A DNA stretch of 64,000 bases from contig CBDCEX010000018.1 in assembly GCA_965216025.1 (NCBI GenBank), forward strand, positions 434,001 to 498,000, in the 5' to 3' direction. This DNA comes from JADFQT01 sp965216025 (GTDB lineage Bacteria > Chloroflexota > Dehalococcoidia > Lucifugimonadales > UBA3495). Numbering within the stretch: the first letter of the stretch is position 1; each line of letters opens with the position of its first letter. Under the pieces are notes generated by a model. That model did no database searches. It had not been told where the DNA came from and worked only from the letters and a program-made list of their open reading frames with translations. A program made the position numbers and the translations under genes. This document shows, one piece after another, positions 7,831 to 17,296 of the stretch.

Positions 7831-9261
7831 GTAACTGTTCAGACTTGATGAGGTGAATTGGCTCAAAGCCGTTGGAAAAACGCTGGCATGGCCGGGGGAG
7901 TTGTGGCATACCAGGGAGGTGGACACTGAACTAGACCTGAACGCGGCGAGTCGCGAAACTCTGCTGGAGATAATTGCCGGCCAGCGGGCAGTCATTGCCG
8001 ATTTGCAAAGGCGGATTGGGGTTCTGGAATCCCGTCCCAACCGGCGCGGGTCGTCGGGGATGCCGGGTAATCAGCCGCACTCCAGCCGGCAAGCGCCGGA
8101 GAAAAAGGAGCCCAGAAAGCCGCGCCGCCATGGCTTCGCCCGCCAGCGCATGACTCCTACCCAGCGGGTGGAGCATGCCGTGGCGGTCTGTCCCGACTGC
8201 GGGACTCACCTGAACGGCGGATGGGTACAGCGAACTCGGGAAGTCATTGAGCTACCGGTGGCTCCGGTAGAAGTGACCGAGCACGCCCTGGTAGCCCGCA
8301 TCTGTCCGGTATGCCAGCGGCGCCGGCTGCCCAAAGAGGCCCTGCAGGGGGTGGTTCTGGGCCAGCAGCGCCTGGGGGTCAATCTGGTAAGCCTGATGGT
8401 GACCCTGCGGGAGGAGGGACGGTTGCCCATAAGAATCATCCAATGGTACCTGGAGACCGTCCATCAGTTGCACCTGAGTGTTGGTGCCATCGTCCAGGCC
8501 GTCCATGGAGTAGCCCGTCAGGCTGAGACGGCGGTGCGAGAGGTGCTCGAGCAAGTCCGCGCCAGTCCCGTGGTGCAGGGCGACGAAACCGGCTGGCGCC
8601 AGGACGGGAGCAACGGCTATGTTTGGACCTTCAGCACTCCCAGCGAACGATACTTCCTGCGTCGGGGTCGGGATAAGGGGGTGGTGGATGAGGTGCTGGA
8701 TTCCTCCTTCAGCGGAGTGTTGGTCAGTGATTTCTACGCCGCCTATAACCACTACCCGGGTCTGAAGCAACGGTGCTGGGCTCATCTGCTGCGGGATATC
8801 CATGACCTGAAAGGGTTGTACCCAGAAGACGCTGGGCTGGCTCAGTGGGCCGAGGCGGTTCACCAGGTCTACACGGAGGCCAAGGCCTCGGTCCTTCCCC
8901 GAGCCCAGCCAGGCCATCGCACCCAGCTAATGCTGGAGGAGAAACTAATGGTCTTGGCACGGCCTTTCCTTAAAGATCCCCTGGCGGTTCAGGCCAAGCT
9001 CTGCCGGCGCATGGAACGGTTCATCAAGGAACTGTTTGTCTTCGTGTCGGACCCAGCCGTGCCCTCAGACAACAACGCCGCCGAGCGGAGCCTGCGGCAT
9101 CTGGTAACCAGTCGCAAGATCAGCGGCGGCACCCGCTCAGGGCAGGGCACCGACAGCAAGATGACCTTGGCATCCCTCTTTGGCACCTGGCGGGCTAGAG
9201 GTCTCAATCCCCTCCTGGAATGCCGCCGGTTGCTCGCTTCCCCTCAAATCTGAACACTTAC
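7831..9261 (+). mobile_element. IS66-family insertion sequence (single-ORF type)
   Basis: Inverted ends GTAACTGTTCAGACTTGA (from 7831) and, on the complement, GTAAGTGTTCAGATTTGA (from 9261) match at 16 of 18 positions and begin with GTAA, as is typical for IS66. Only the large transposase is present, with no TnpA/TnpB accessory genes, as in the ISBst12-like subgroup. I see no 8-bp target duplication, so the insertion is probably old or rearranged. Confidence 0.85.
7853..9253 (+). CDS. IS66-family transposase (TnpC type)
   Basis: A 466-residue transposase. It has an N-terminal coiled-coil/leucine-rich stretch (about residues 25-62), a zinc-ribbon region with CPDCG (near 113) and CPVCQ (near 149), then the DDE domain with VQGDETGW, LVSDFYAAY and the conserved tail DNNAAERSLRHLV. 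All catalytic landmarks are intact and the frame is uninterrupted, so the protein could be active. The GTG start at 7853 lies just inside the left inverted repeat. Confidence 0.93.
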   Translation: MNWLKAVGKTLAWPGELWHTREVDTELDLNAASRETLLEIIAGQRAVIADLQRRIGVLESRPNRRGSSGMPGNQPHSSRQAPEKKEPRKPRRHGFARQRMTPTQRVEHAVAVCPDCGTHLNGGWVQRTREVIELPVAPVEVTEHALVARICPVCQRRRLPKEALQGVVLGQQRLGVNLVSLMVTLREEGRLPIRIIQWYLETVHQLHLSVGAIVQAVHGVARQAETAVREVLEQVRASPVVQGDETGWRQDGSNGYVWTFSTPSERYFLRRGRDKGVVDEVLDSSFSGVLVSDFYAAYNHYPGLKQRCWAHLLRDIHDLKGLYPEDAGLAQWAEAVHQVYTEAKASVLPRAQPGHRTQLMLEEKLMVLARPFLKDPLAVQAKLCRRMERFIKELFVFVSDPAVPSDNNAAERSLRHLVTSRKISGGTRSGQGTDSKMTLASLFGTWRARGLNPLLECRRLLASPQI

Positions 9262-9348
9262 CGGCCAGCTTGTTAAATACTGGTATAAGACTTACATTGT
9301 GCCCAAGTCAACCAGGCATTAATTCGATATCAAAAGGGGGGAAGCATC

Positions 9349-10209
9349 ATGTCCTTTGCCCGCGAGCGGTTCCGCAGGGTGATATCCCGGCCAGAATGCA
9401 CCCTGGCAGCCAACATCTTCGACCCGTTGTCGGCCCGCATCGCCCATATGCTGGACTATGAGGTCTGCTTTTTGTCCGGCTCGGTGGGCAAGGTGGCTAA
9501 CCTGGGCGTTCCCGACATTGTGATGACCAACATGTCTGACCTAGTGGATGTATGCCGCCGCATCACTCGTATCGCCGACGTCAGCTTGATGCACGACGGA
9601 GAGGACGGATTTGGCAACGCCGTCAACGTGGTGCGCTCAGTGAAGGAGCTGGAGGCGGCCGGTGTCTCGGCCATCGAGATTGAGGACGCCATCCCGCCGT
9701 TGCGCTTCAACCAGGATAACCCCGGCCTGTATTCCCAGGAGGAACAGGTGGGTAAGCTGGAGGCCGCCGTAGCGGCGCGCACCGATCCCCTGACCGTCAT
9801 CGTCGCCCGAACCACCGCCCTGACCCACTTTCCCCTGGATGAGGCTTTGGATCGGATCAAAGCTTATTCCCAGACCGGAGTGGAGGCCATCAGGCTGGCG
9901 GGACTGCGAACCAGGGTCCAGTTGGAGGCGGTGCACCAGGCGACGCCGCTGCCCCTCACGGTTTTGAGCCCGCCGGACGACATGATGAAAGACATGGCGT
10001 TCCTAGCCGCTAATGGAGTGAGGATACTGATGGCCGGTAATCCGTCGTTCGGGATGGCCGTGCAAGCGGTTTACGATTGTTTCAAGCACCTGAAAGAAGG
10101 CGGTGCTGTGGAGGATTTGGCATCCAGAGAAGCTAGTTCGGAGTTGTTGCGGCAGGTCAACCGCACCGATGAGTTCATTCAGCTGCAGCAGCAGTACCTG
10201 CGCGGTTGA
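9349..10209 (+). CDS. Isocitrate lyase/PEP mutase superfamily protein (divergent oxaloacetate-decarboxylase-like paralogue)
   Basis: A 286-residue TIM-barrel lyase with the same length and order of motifs as the paralogue at 19.1 kb: FDPLSARIAHMLDYEV, LSGSVGKVANLGVPD, IEIEDAIPP and VIVARTTAL. It differs at key places. The family DADHGYGN metal-binding block reads HDGEDGFGN, and the C-terminal QGHxPF block reads MAGNPSF, so the His conserved in oxaloacetate decarboxylases of this group is absent. It probably acts on another 2-oxo acid or C-C bond, or is non-decarboxylating. An AAAGGGGGGAAGC sequence precedes ATG 9349. It stands between IS66 and the MetX-like gene. Confidence 0.85.
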   Translation: MSFARERFRRVISRPECTLAANIFDPLSARIAHMLDYEVCFLSGSVGKVANLGVPDIVMTNMSDLVDVCRRITRIADVSLMHDGEDGFGNAVNVVRSVKELEAAGVSAIEIEDAIPPLRFNQDNPGLYSQEEQVGKLEAAVAARTDPLTVIVARTTALTHFPLDEALDRIKAYSQTGVEAIRLAGLRTRVQLEAVHQATPLPLTVLSPPDDMMKDMAFLAANGVRILMAGNPSFGMAVQAVYDCFKHLKEGGAVEDLASREASSELLRQVNRTDEFIQLQQQYLRG

Positions 10210-10319
10210 GCGCCGCTACTGGCTTGCGCCGGGCGATCAGCCTTTTGGTTCGCATCAGGAAAGTCTACCGTTGGGTCAGACTGTAGGTAGATAACAATGC
10301 TCCCAGTTACAAGTTGATT

Positions 10320-11333
10320 ATGACGGACTACCAGGTCTTCGAATTAGGAGATGTCGTCCTTCAGTCTGGCCTGACGCTCCGAGCTGCCAGACTGGCCTAC
10401 CAGACTTATGGCAGCCTGAACGCGCGTAAAGACAATGTCATCGTCTTTCCGACGTTCTTCAGCTCCCAGCATGAGGCCAATGAGCCAATGATCGGCCCCG
10501 GCTTGGCCTTGGATCCGGAAAAATACTTCATATTGGTCCCCAACCTTTTCGGCAATGGCCTTTCCTCGGCTCCTAGCAATACTCCTCCGCCCTATGACCG
10601 GGCCAGATTTCCTTCCGTCAGTTACTACGACAACATCCATTGCCAGCACCGCCTGCTGACCGAGCGATTCGGTATAGAACGCATAGCCCTGGTTTGTGGT
10701 TTCTCAATGGGTGCTCAACAGTCCTTTCACTGGGGCACGATGTTCCCCGATATGGTGGAGCGTATCGCTCCCTGGTGTGGCTCGGCCAAGACTTCCCGAC
10801 ATAACTTTGTTTTCCTTGAGGGTGTCAAGGCAGCCCTCACCGCTGATCAGGCCTGGCAGAACGGCTGGTATCGGGAGCAGCCAACCAAGGGTATTCGGGC
10901 AATGGCCAGGGTATACGCGGGGTGGGGCCCTTCTCAGGCGTTTTATCGGGAGGAGATTTATCTACAACTAGGCTTCTCCTCTCTCGAGGATTATCTAGTC
11001 GAAGCCTGGGAAGGTAGGTTCTTGAAACTGGATGCCAACGATATTCTGGCAATGGTAGGTACGTGGCAGCGGGGAGACATAAGCGATAATCCGCTTTACC
11101 AGGGGGATTTTCAGCAAGCGTTGGGAGCAATAAAAGCCAAGGCAATCATCATGCCATCCCAGACGGACCAATACTTTCCGCCAGCGGACAGCGAAATCGA
11201 AGCAGGGCAAATGCCGAACGCCGAGCTTCGTGTTATTCCGTCAATATGGGGGCATCTCGCCGGCGGTCCTGGACGAAATCCAGCGGACACTCAGTTTATC
11301 GACAGGACCTTGAAAGAATTATTGGTTAGTTGA
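10320..11333 (+). CDS. Alpha/beta hydrolase, MetX/homoserine acetyltransferase-like
   Basis: An alpha/beta-hydrolase of about 337 residues. The nucleophile elbow GFSMGAQQ near residue 127 gives the catalytic Ser, the N-terminal ARLAYQTYGSLNARKDN resembles the opening of MetX proteins, and a late D (SQTDQYFP) and H (WGHLAGGP) complete the probable triad. True MetX proteins carry a longer lid domain, so this is more likely a family hydrolase or acyltransferase of unknown substrate than the methionine-pathway enzyme. I prefer ATG 10320; an in-frame TTG six bases earlier is also possible. It follows the PEP-mutase-like gene in the same direction by about 110 bp. Confidence 0.8.
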   Translation: MTDYQVFELGDVVLQSGLTLRAARLAYQTYGSLNARKDNVIVFPTFFSSQHEANEPMIGPGLALDPEKYFILVPNLFGNGLSSAPSNTPPPYDRARFPSVSYYDNIHCQHRLLTERFGIERIALVCGFSMGAQQSFHWGTMFPDMVERIAPWCGSAKTSRHNFVFLEGVKAALTADQAWQNGWYREQPTKGIRAMARVYAGWGPSQAFYREEIYLQLGFSSLEDYLVEAWEGRFLKLDANDILAMVGTWQRGDISDNPLYQGDFQQALGAIKAKAIIMPSQTDQYFPPADSEIEAGQMPNAELRVIPSIWGHLAGGPGRNPADTQFIDRTLKELLVS

Positions 11334-11527
11334 ACGGCTGCTGGCTTCCCGATGACGGTGTGTCACCAGACAAAGCTAGTCCATTAATTGGCTCGGAGGC
11401 TATCCTTGATATGGCTGGGAGGTAGACTCGTGCAGGAGACTCTTTTATAGTTAAGTCGCATGTTCAGGAAAATCAGTTTGATCTGGTAAGTCTCAGTCAA
11501 AGAAAGTCGTTGAGGTGAATAGTAAAG

Positions 11528-12069
11528 ATGGCCGCAACTGATGTTATCAAGACTGCCCTGGAACGCAACTGGGGTATGGTAGACCGTGCCCTGGAAGGAT
11601 TGGACGACGTTACGCTTGCTCAGCAACCTAATGCCAATTCCAACTCCGTAGCCTGGCTTTTGTGGCACATGACCCGTGTGGTGGATACATTCGTCAATTC
11701 CCGGCTCCAATCCAAACCTCAGCTGTGGGTCCAGGATGGCTGGCACCAAAAGTTTGGCATGAATGATGATCCGGGACAGACTGGTCAGGGCATGTCTTCG
11801 GAGGATCTCGCCGCTTGGACAACTCCCTCTCGAGACGTCTTGTTGGGTTACTTCGAAGCAGTCAAAACCGGCGCCCGTGACTATCTGACCTCTCTGACGG
11901 ATGCCGATCTGTCCGGCAGCGTCGTCGTCCAAGCGTCGTCGTCCAACCCGCCAACGAATCCAGGCCCGTGTCCGACCTACTGGGAATCTTGGTCTACGAC
12001 AACGTGGTTCACGGAGGGCAAATCGCCTACTTACGTGGCTACTACCAAGGCATGGGGTGGTTTGTCTAA
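11528..12069 (+). pseudogene. DinB-family protein disrupted by a 14-bp tandem duplication
   Basis: DinB/DUF664-type four-helix protein; members bind metal or thiol cofactors and include thiol S-transferases. The intact frame shows SNSVAWLLWHMTRVVDTF and LWVQDGW, as in the paralogue at 44.4 kb. At 11919-11946 the 14 bases GCGTCGTCGTCCAA occur twice in tandem. Removing one copy restores a 175-residue frame ending in VVHGGQIAYLRGYYQGMGWF, which aligns with the EHVGQINYLRG...GLGW end of the 174-residue paralogue. As written, translation instead runs out of frame to 12193. The start has the weak AGGTGAATAGTAAAG upstream. Confidence 0.92.
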
Positions 12070-12260
12070 CCCACCCTTAAAGGTAATCGCAGGTCTCAAT
12101 CAGGAATTGAACTTCAACTTCTTTGTGTGTGAGACCATGGGCCAGCTGATACACACTAACCACTGTTATAACCAAAGCCAGATTCGGTATTGACTGCGCG
12201 AGGGTTGCTGACGATTCGGCTGCAAAGTTCCGTAGATAACTTAGACTGCTCTGTAAATAG

Positions 12261-12295
12261 CCCGTTCGCCCTTCGAGAGCCTCAGGACGAACGGG
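12261..12295. repeat. Hairpin in an intergenic repeat
   Basis: A perfect 8-bp inverted repeat CCCGTTCG/CGAACGGG (12261-12268 with 12288-12295) with a 19-base loop, lying between the DinB pseudogene and the FAH gene. The surrounding text resembles dispersed genomic repeats; it could act as an mRNA-end structure. Confidence 0.5.
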
Positions 12296-12371
12296 AATCC
12301 CATTTTCATCTGTCGGTGGCGCTCCGCCTGAGCATGATAACTCAGGGTTTTAAAGCGAGGGAGGAATAACC

Positions 12372-13283
12372 ATGAAGCTGGTCCTTTTTGACGACAATCG
12401 CCTGGGGGTAATCAACGACGGCCTGGTTGTCGACGCGATGGATGTCTTCGAAGGGGCCCAATTCCGTCGCCCTCAGGATATGATCGAAGAAATCATAATC
12501 AGCTGGGAAGAGCTGGGTCCGAGAATCTCATCCGCGGTACAAGGCAAAGTCGGCGTGCCCCTGGACAGGGTTAAATTACGCCCACCAGTACCTCAGCCGT
12601 CCAAACTGATTTGCGCCGCCGTCAACTATTTGGAGTTCGGCCAGCGAGAGCCAGCAGTGCTGGACGCTTTCCTCAAATCCCCCAGCGCCATCATTGGCAG
12701 CGGGGATACCTGCGTTCTGCCACCGGCACCAGCCACCATATTCCACCACGAACCGGAGTTAGCATTTGTGGTGGGCAAAAGGGCCACCAATGTTTCCCAG
12801 GACGACGCCTTGTCTTACATTTTTGGCTATTGCAACTTCCTGGATATGTCGGCACGGGGACTTCAAGGCGCAGTCGGCAACAGCTTCTTCCTGGGTAAGT
12901 GTTGGGACACCTTCGCGCCAATGGGTCCCGCCCTGGTTACCGCTGATGAGATTCCAGACCCCCAAAACCTGCAAATACGGCTGTGGAATAACAACGAGCC
13001 TCGCCACGACTTCCCTACCAGCGACATGGCCCACCAGATTCGGGAGTTGGTGTCGGAATTCTCCAAGATTACAACTTTAGAACCGGGCGACGTGGTGGCC
13101 ACGGGCGTCAATCACCAGCAGATTGGTGCAGTGCAGGAAGGCGATGTGATTCGTATGGAAATCAAGGAGTTGGGGCCGGCGCTGGAAATCCGAATCAGTG
13201 ACCCATCCAACCGGGGGTGGCCCAGGGGAATTGATACTGAAATGGCAGCTCGAATAGTTGCCGGTGCACCACGTCGCAGCTAA
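12372..13283 (+). CDS. Fumarylacetoacetate hydrolase family protein
   Basis: A 303-residue FAH-superfamily enzyme. The C-terminal catalytic domain is recognisable by LICAAVNYLEF near residue 78, HEPELAFVVGK near 118 (the two metal-binding Glu), YCNFLDMSARGLQ with the metal-binding Asp near 146, and EPGDVVATGVNHQ near 238. The family hydrolyses or decarboxylates 2-oxo acid-type aromatic degradation intermediates with Mg2+ or Mn2+; the substrate here is unknown. ATG 12372 follows GAGGGAGGAATAACC, a strong ribosome-binding site. No catabolic partners are adjacent. Confidence 0.88.
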   Translation: MKLVLFDDNRLGVINDGLVVDAMDVFEGAQFRRPQDMIEEIIISWEELGPRISSAVQGKVGVPLDRVKLRPPVPQPSKLICAAVNYLEFGQREPAVLDAFLKSPSAIIGSGDTCVLPPAPATIFHHEPELAFVVGKRATNVSQDDALSYIFGYCNFLDMSARGLQGAVGNSFFLGKCWDTFAPMGPALVTADEIPDPQNLQIRLWNNNEPRHDFPTSDMAHQIRELVSEFSKITTLEPGDVVATGVNHQQIGAVQEGDVIRMEIKELGPALEIRISDPSNRGWPRGIDTEMAARIVAGAPRRS

Positions 13284-13483
13284 GAACCCTCCCTCAGATC
13301 CATTTCAGCACTTAGCTCCCCTGAGCTCAATCTCAACCTGCCGAGTGACCCGCCATCAAGGGCTTCATCGGCGGGGGAGCCGCCGCCAATGGACCCGGAG
13401 AGGTCGATAGCATTCGGCGGGTTGGGACCAAAAGCGGCAACCAAGGTCGAAGCTCCGGCAATTAGCGCTGCCGCTGAACCGGG

Positions 13484-14542
13484 CTAACCCCCAATACTGG
13501 TCATCAGCACTCCCATAGGCCGTTTGCCGACGGAATAAGTCTCCAGAGGTGTTAGCGCACCCGTATCTCTATTGACCCGATAGGAGGCCAGACGGTTCGA
13601 TTCCGAGCCGGCGGCAAAAACGAAATTACCTTCGGGGTCCAGGCTGAAGGCGCTGGGTACTACTTCGGTCGATACCTGCCCGATGGCCGTCAACCGACCG
13701 GAGGAGGTGTCCACCGAGAAGCCCGCGATGCTGTTGTGGCCCCGGTTGGGGACATAAAGGAACTTCCCCGAAGCAGAGATTTGAATCTGGGAGCACGTGT
13801 TCCTGCCGGAGTAGCCCTCCGGCAGGGTGGTTATGGTCTGAAATGCCGACAGTGTTCCCGCGGAAGGGTCCAGCCGATAGCCGGTTACACTGCAACCCTG
13901 CTCGTTGGAAAAGTAGACGACGTTCTGGGTTGGATGGTAGCAATAGTGGCGCGGCCCCAGGAAGCCTTCCTGCTCGACCCTTAGCGGCGAGTTGGGGGTA
14001 AGATGGCCGGTGTTTTCGTCGAACCTGAACTGGAAGATGGCATTTGGCCCATATTCCTCCCCAGGAGGTTGCATTACGTTATCACTAATGCGGGCGATGT
14101 GGGGCACGAAGGCAAATTTATTCGACGGGTCGGTCTGGATCGCGTGGGCGCCAATGGCCGTTTCCAACCACTCGATGGGCGGGCTTCCTACCGCTCCGTC
14201 TTCACCGAGGGGATGAACCGCGGCATGGGCACCCTGGTAATAGGCGGCCAGCAAAAACCTGCCGTTGCGGTCGGTGGACAAAAAGGTGGGCCCGGCCTCT
14301 AGCGATACTATCCCGTTCTGTGCCAGCCCTCCGGAATCTTGGTCTATCTGGTAGCTAGATATCTCATTACTGTTGCGATGACCGACGTACAGGACCTTCC
14401 GGTCCGGGCTAATGGCCAGCGCGGAAGGCGCGCCCGATACAGGAATCTCGCCCTTTGGCGTCAGGTTACCGGTTTGGGCATCCATAGTAAAAACCAGGAC
14501 CTTGTCATCGTCTTGCAGGGAAACGTACATGTAGTGTGCCAT
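13484..14542 (-). CDS. Lactonase-family beta-propeller protein (6-phosphogluconolactonase-like)
   Basis: About 352 residues of YbhE/cycloisomerase-2-type propeller. Repeats carry alternating blocks such as PSALAISPDRKVLYVGHRNS, GRFLLAAYYQGAHAAV, YFSNEQGCSVTGYRLD, SGKFLYVPNRGHNSI and GNFVFAAGSESNRLASY, each about 45-50 residues apart, consistent with seven blades. The family includes cytosolic 6-phosphogluconolactonases, but many members have other roles. I set the start at ATG 14542, which has AGGAGGTAG four bases upstream; the upstream in-frame extension has no support. No pentose phosphate genes lie nearby. Confidence 0.85.
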   Translation of the reverse strand: MAHYMYVSLQDDDKVLVFTMDAQTGNLTPKGEIPVSGAPSALAISPDRKVLYVGHRNSNEISSYQIDQDSGGLAQNGIVSLEAGPTFLSTDRNGRFLLAAYYQGAHAAVHPLGEDGAVGSPPIEWLETAIGAHAIQTDPSNKFAFVPHIARISDNVMQPPGEEYGPNAIFQFRFDENTGHLTPNSPLRVEQEGFLGPRHYCYHPTQNVVYFSNEQGCSVTGYRLDPSAGTLSAFQTITTLPEGYSGRNTCSQIQISASGKFLYVPNRGHNSIAGFSVDTSSGRLTAIGQVSTEVVPSAFSLDPEGNFVFAAGSESNRLASYRVNRDTGALTPLETYSVGKRPMGVLMTSIGG

Positions 14543-14964
14543 CGATCTACCTCCTCCCAATTCGTTAATGCTTCTTGCTGCCTGGGCCTCAGTATACAGC
14601 TATACCCGGTGCAGCTCAGCCAGGGCCCGCTAAGCCACTACTTCCCCTTGGAAATCGCTCGGAACAGCGGAGCCCGCGCTAGTGAGAACTCGAGCGCGCA
14701 AGGCCTTGGCCATTTGGATCCCCGCCGTATCCACCCCGCTCCCAGCTGCATGAATTGGCGCCGTCTCGCCCTCCTTGAGACCCCGCCATCTGAAAGCCAT
14801 ACCCAGCGGTAAAGAAGACGCAAGGGAGTGTTGGGATGTACTGGGGACCAGGTAATGCAGGAGAGAGGCGCATTGGAAGGGCTGCAGATCGGGAGAATAC
14901 GCGGGCTTCCTCCAGCCAGCACACGAGGACCTACGCCCTTACCTTTATACTATTTTGAATATAA
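14543..14964. other. Intergenic region, no gene recognised
   Basis: About 420 bp between two minus-strand genes. Open frames on both strands (for example 14638-14922 minus) contain Arg/Trp-rich, non-repeating sequence with no motif I recognise. They could be remnants, but I cannot support a gene. Confidence 0.5.
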
Positions 14965-15963
14965 CTACAGGTTTAGTGAGTGTTCTTCGTAATCCTTTAG
15001 CTTGTTATAGATTTGGAGCCGGTGCCGGTAGGACTCCAAAACTATGATCCGATCGTCGGCGTCAACGTTTACCGCCACCGGTCGCCGGAATCGCCATTCA
15101 GGCTCCAGATCTGCCCGACGCCTGGCTTTGATGATGTCCGAATTGGCGTCAATATAGGTCTGAGCCCAGGGCGAAGGCTCTTGGGCGTCACCGACCAGCG
15201 CAGTAATGTAAAGGCCGTCGGCGGCGTAGATTTGGACCCGGTGGTTCCCCCAGTCGGTTACGTATACATCCCCATCGGAGTCCACCGCCACGCCGGATGG
15301 CCCTTTTAGTGAGCCGACCCCGGTACTGGAGCATTCGAACTTAACCAGCAACTCTCCAGTGGGGGCGAATTTCTGCACCCGGTTGTTTCCCCAATCCGCG
15401 ACGTAGATGTTGTCCTGATGGTCGATGCAGATGCCCCACGGCATCTCCAGTTCTCCGTCACCGCCACCTTGCTGCCCGAACTTGGACTGAAACTCACCGA
15501 GTTGGCTGAAACTTTGCACCCGGTGATTCAAGCTGTCCACCACCCAAATGGTTCCCCGGGAATCGAAAGCGATTCCTGACGGTCCGTTTAGCTGGCCGTC
15601 TTCGCTGCCGGACCTGCCCCAGTGATACCGATAAGCACCCTCTTCATCGAATATGGTTATCCGGTTGACCTGTTCATCCGAAACGAACACTCGGCCGTGA
15701 TTGTCTAAATCGATGGACCGGGGCCAAACAAAGCGCCCGTCTTCGGCGCCGAGGGAGCCGAACTGGCCTTGAAACTGGTGGTCAAAGTTGATCTTGCTGA
15801 CACGCTGACCCAACTGTTCCACACCGCGACTCAATACATAAATTCGACCCTTCGGTCCCAAGACGAAATCCTGGGGAGCCCAAAATCCCCGGCCCGACTG
15901 ACTGTACATGCCGATGCAGTAACTGTAGTCATACACCCGGCCGGCGGCAACGGTGGTCAACAT
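14965..15963 (-). CDS. NHL-repeat beta-propeller protein
   Basis: A 332-residue propeller with at least five NHL repeats recognisable by the pattern P.GI..D..G.I.V.D..N.RVQ.F: WPRSIDLDNHGRVFVSD, GPSGIAFDSRGTIWVVDS, MPWGICIDHQDNIYVADWG, GPSGVAVDSDGDVYVTDWG and RPVAVNVDADDRIIVLES. No signal peptide is apparent. NHL propellers usually bind proteins or ligands; some in this context are predicted peptidyl-lyase-like or sensory proteins. It is on the same strand as the DUF1501 and DUF1800 genes upstream but separated from them by 161 bp and a palindromic repeat. Confidence 0.87.
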   Translation of the reverse strand: MLTTVAAGRVYDYSYCIGMYSQSGRGFWAPQDFVLGPKGRIYVLSRGVEQLGQRVSKINFDHQFQGQFGSLGAEDGRFVWPRSIDLDNHGRVFVSDEQVNRITIFDEEGAYRYHWGRSGSEDGQLNGPSGIAFDSRGTIWVVDSLNHRVQSFSQLGEFQSKFGQQGGGDGELEMPWGICIDHQDNIYVADWGNNRVQKFAPTGELLVKFECSSTGVGSLKGPSGVAVDSDGDVYVTDWGNHRVQIYAADGLYITALVGDAQEPSPWAQTYIDANSDIIKARRRADLEPEWRFRRPVAVNVDADDRIIVLESYRHRLQIYNKLKDYEEHSLNL

Positions 15964-16014
15964 ATCTGCTCTCCGGTGAACGAATTAGGGGTTCGCGAAA
16001 GGTTTCCCTTCACT

Positions 16015-16093
16015 GTCATTGCGAGGAGTTCGCCTAGGGCGGACGACGCGGCAATCTCAAATTCCGAGATTGCTTCGCTACGCTCGCAAAGAC
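16015..16093. repeat. Palindromic intergenic repeat (nested hairpin)
   Basis: The outer arms GTCATTGCGAG (16015-16025) and CTCGCAAAGAC (16083-16093) pair with one mismatch; an inner stem GCAATCTC/GAGATTGC (16051-16058 with 16066-16073) is perfect. This form resembles dispersed palindromic elements common between genes of many bacteria. It lies at the 3' end of the DUF1501 gene's far side, before the NHL gene. Confidence 0.8.
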
Positions 16094-16124
16094 GTCTGAC
16101 ACACGCTTTTAAGGAATCATAAAG

Positions 16125-17267
16125 CTACACGAAGGACATTTGCTCGAAGTTTCCGCCGACGATAGGTACCGGGTCGAGTCCCAACCATTTGTCCGCCAAA
16201 GTGGCGTAGAAGCCTCGGAAATCGTAGTTGGGCGCCAAGTCTCCTTGAGTGAGATCTCCCGGTTTCAACGACGGATAGGTCCCGTACATTCCACCATTTA
16301 CCCGGTCTCCGATGGCAAACGCTACCCCAGCCGCTCCGTGGTCGGTACCAGTGCCATTATCCCGGACGCGACGTCCAAACTCGCTGAACACCATAATGAC
16401 CACCTCGTCTGCCGCGTCGTGCTCACGCAGGTCGGCGAAGAAGTCGTTGATGGCAGCCGAAACTTCCATCCAAAGTTTGGTGTGGGATCCCATCTGGTCA
16501 TAATGAGTGTCGTAGGACCCGTGAGACGTGTAAAAGACCTGGGTGCCCAGACCGGCCAGATGCACCTGGGCCACGTCTCTGAGGCGCCTCGCGATGGGAT
16601 TATTGGCGTACTCAACGTTTGAAGAGTAGGTTTCGGGAGCAACCCGGATGATGTCGGCTCCTCTCAACGCATCCCGTCCGGCCTGGCCCAGATATTCCAT
16701 GGTCGGTCCGGTGCCGATGGCGGGAGCGTACATGCGGGCGAAGCTGTCCAATAACTGAACCCGCTCCTGCTCGGACGCGATTCCCGGATTTGATGAGAGC
16801 ACGCCGTATGTAGGAAGGTGGTTGACAGAAGTAACCGGGACCCCCCGCATGGTTAGCGCCCGGGGCAACCCCTGGCCCAAGCTCACTCCCTTCAGCACGT
16901 TCTCGCCGCCAGGATCCAAGTCCCGGATAACCTTGGCGAGCCAGCCGTTAATCCCGATGGAATCCGGTTCGCAGGTATGCCAGATGTCCATGGCACGAAA
17001 GTGCGAGCGGGGTGAATTTTCAAATCCGATTCCGTGAATGATTGCCATGTTCCCGTTGTCGTAGATCTCTTTCAAGGGCTCCGTATCAGACCGGAATGCC
17101 AGTTCATCATCTATGAGCAGTAATTGGTCTTCAGCGATATTAACCTTGGGACGGTTATCCCAATACAGAGGATTACTATAGGGAACGATGGTATTGAGGT
17201 AATCGTTGGCCCCGGTAAGCTCCAATACGACCAGCACGGGGTCCTTATGGGTTGATGCCATTTTCAT
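16125..17267 (-). CDS. DUF1501 family protein
   Basis: A 380-residue member of the DUF1501 family (distantly alkaline-phosphatase/sulfatase-like fold). Typical blocks are LVVLELTGANDYLNTIVPY near the N terminus, HGIGFENSPRSHFRAMDIWHT around residue 80 and VIMVFSEFGRRVRDNGTGTDHGAAG near 300, including the conserved SEFGR and GTDHG motifs. Many DUF1501 proteins have a Tat signal; none is visible here, so a cytoplasmic location is likely. The DUF1800 gene stands 29 bp upstream on the same strand, the usual gene pair. The pair's biochemical role is unknown. Confidence 0.9.
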   Translation of the reverse strand: MKMASTHKDPVLVVLELTGANDYLNTIVPYSNPLYWDNRPKVNIAEDQLLLIDDELAFRSDTEPLKEIYDNGNMAIIHGIGFENSPRSHFRAMDIWHTCEPDSIGINGWLAKVIRDLDPGGENVLKGVSLGQGLPRALTMRGVPVTSVNHLPTYGVLSSNPGIASEQERVQLLDSFARMYAPAIGTGPTMEYLGQAGRDALRGADIIRVAPETYSSNVEYANNPIARRLRDVAQVHLAGLGTQVFYTSHGSYDTHYDQMGSHTKLWMEVSAAINDFFADLREHDAADEVVIMVFSEFGRRVRDNGTGTDHGAAGVAFAIGDRVNGGMYGTYPSLKPGDLTQGDLAPNYDFRGFYATLADKWLGLDPVPIVGGNFEQMSFV

Positions 17268-17296
17268 ATCCTTCTAGGTTGGTTGTAAGTATTTGC

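Noticed and set aside
14638..14922. Minus-strand open frame between two propeller genes
   Set aside because: Arg/Trp-rich text with no recognisable domain; could be a remnant, but I could not support it.
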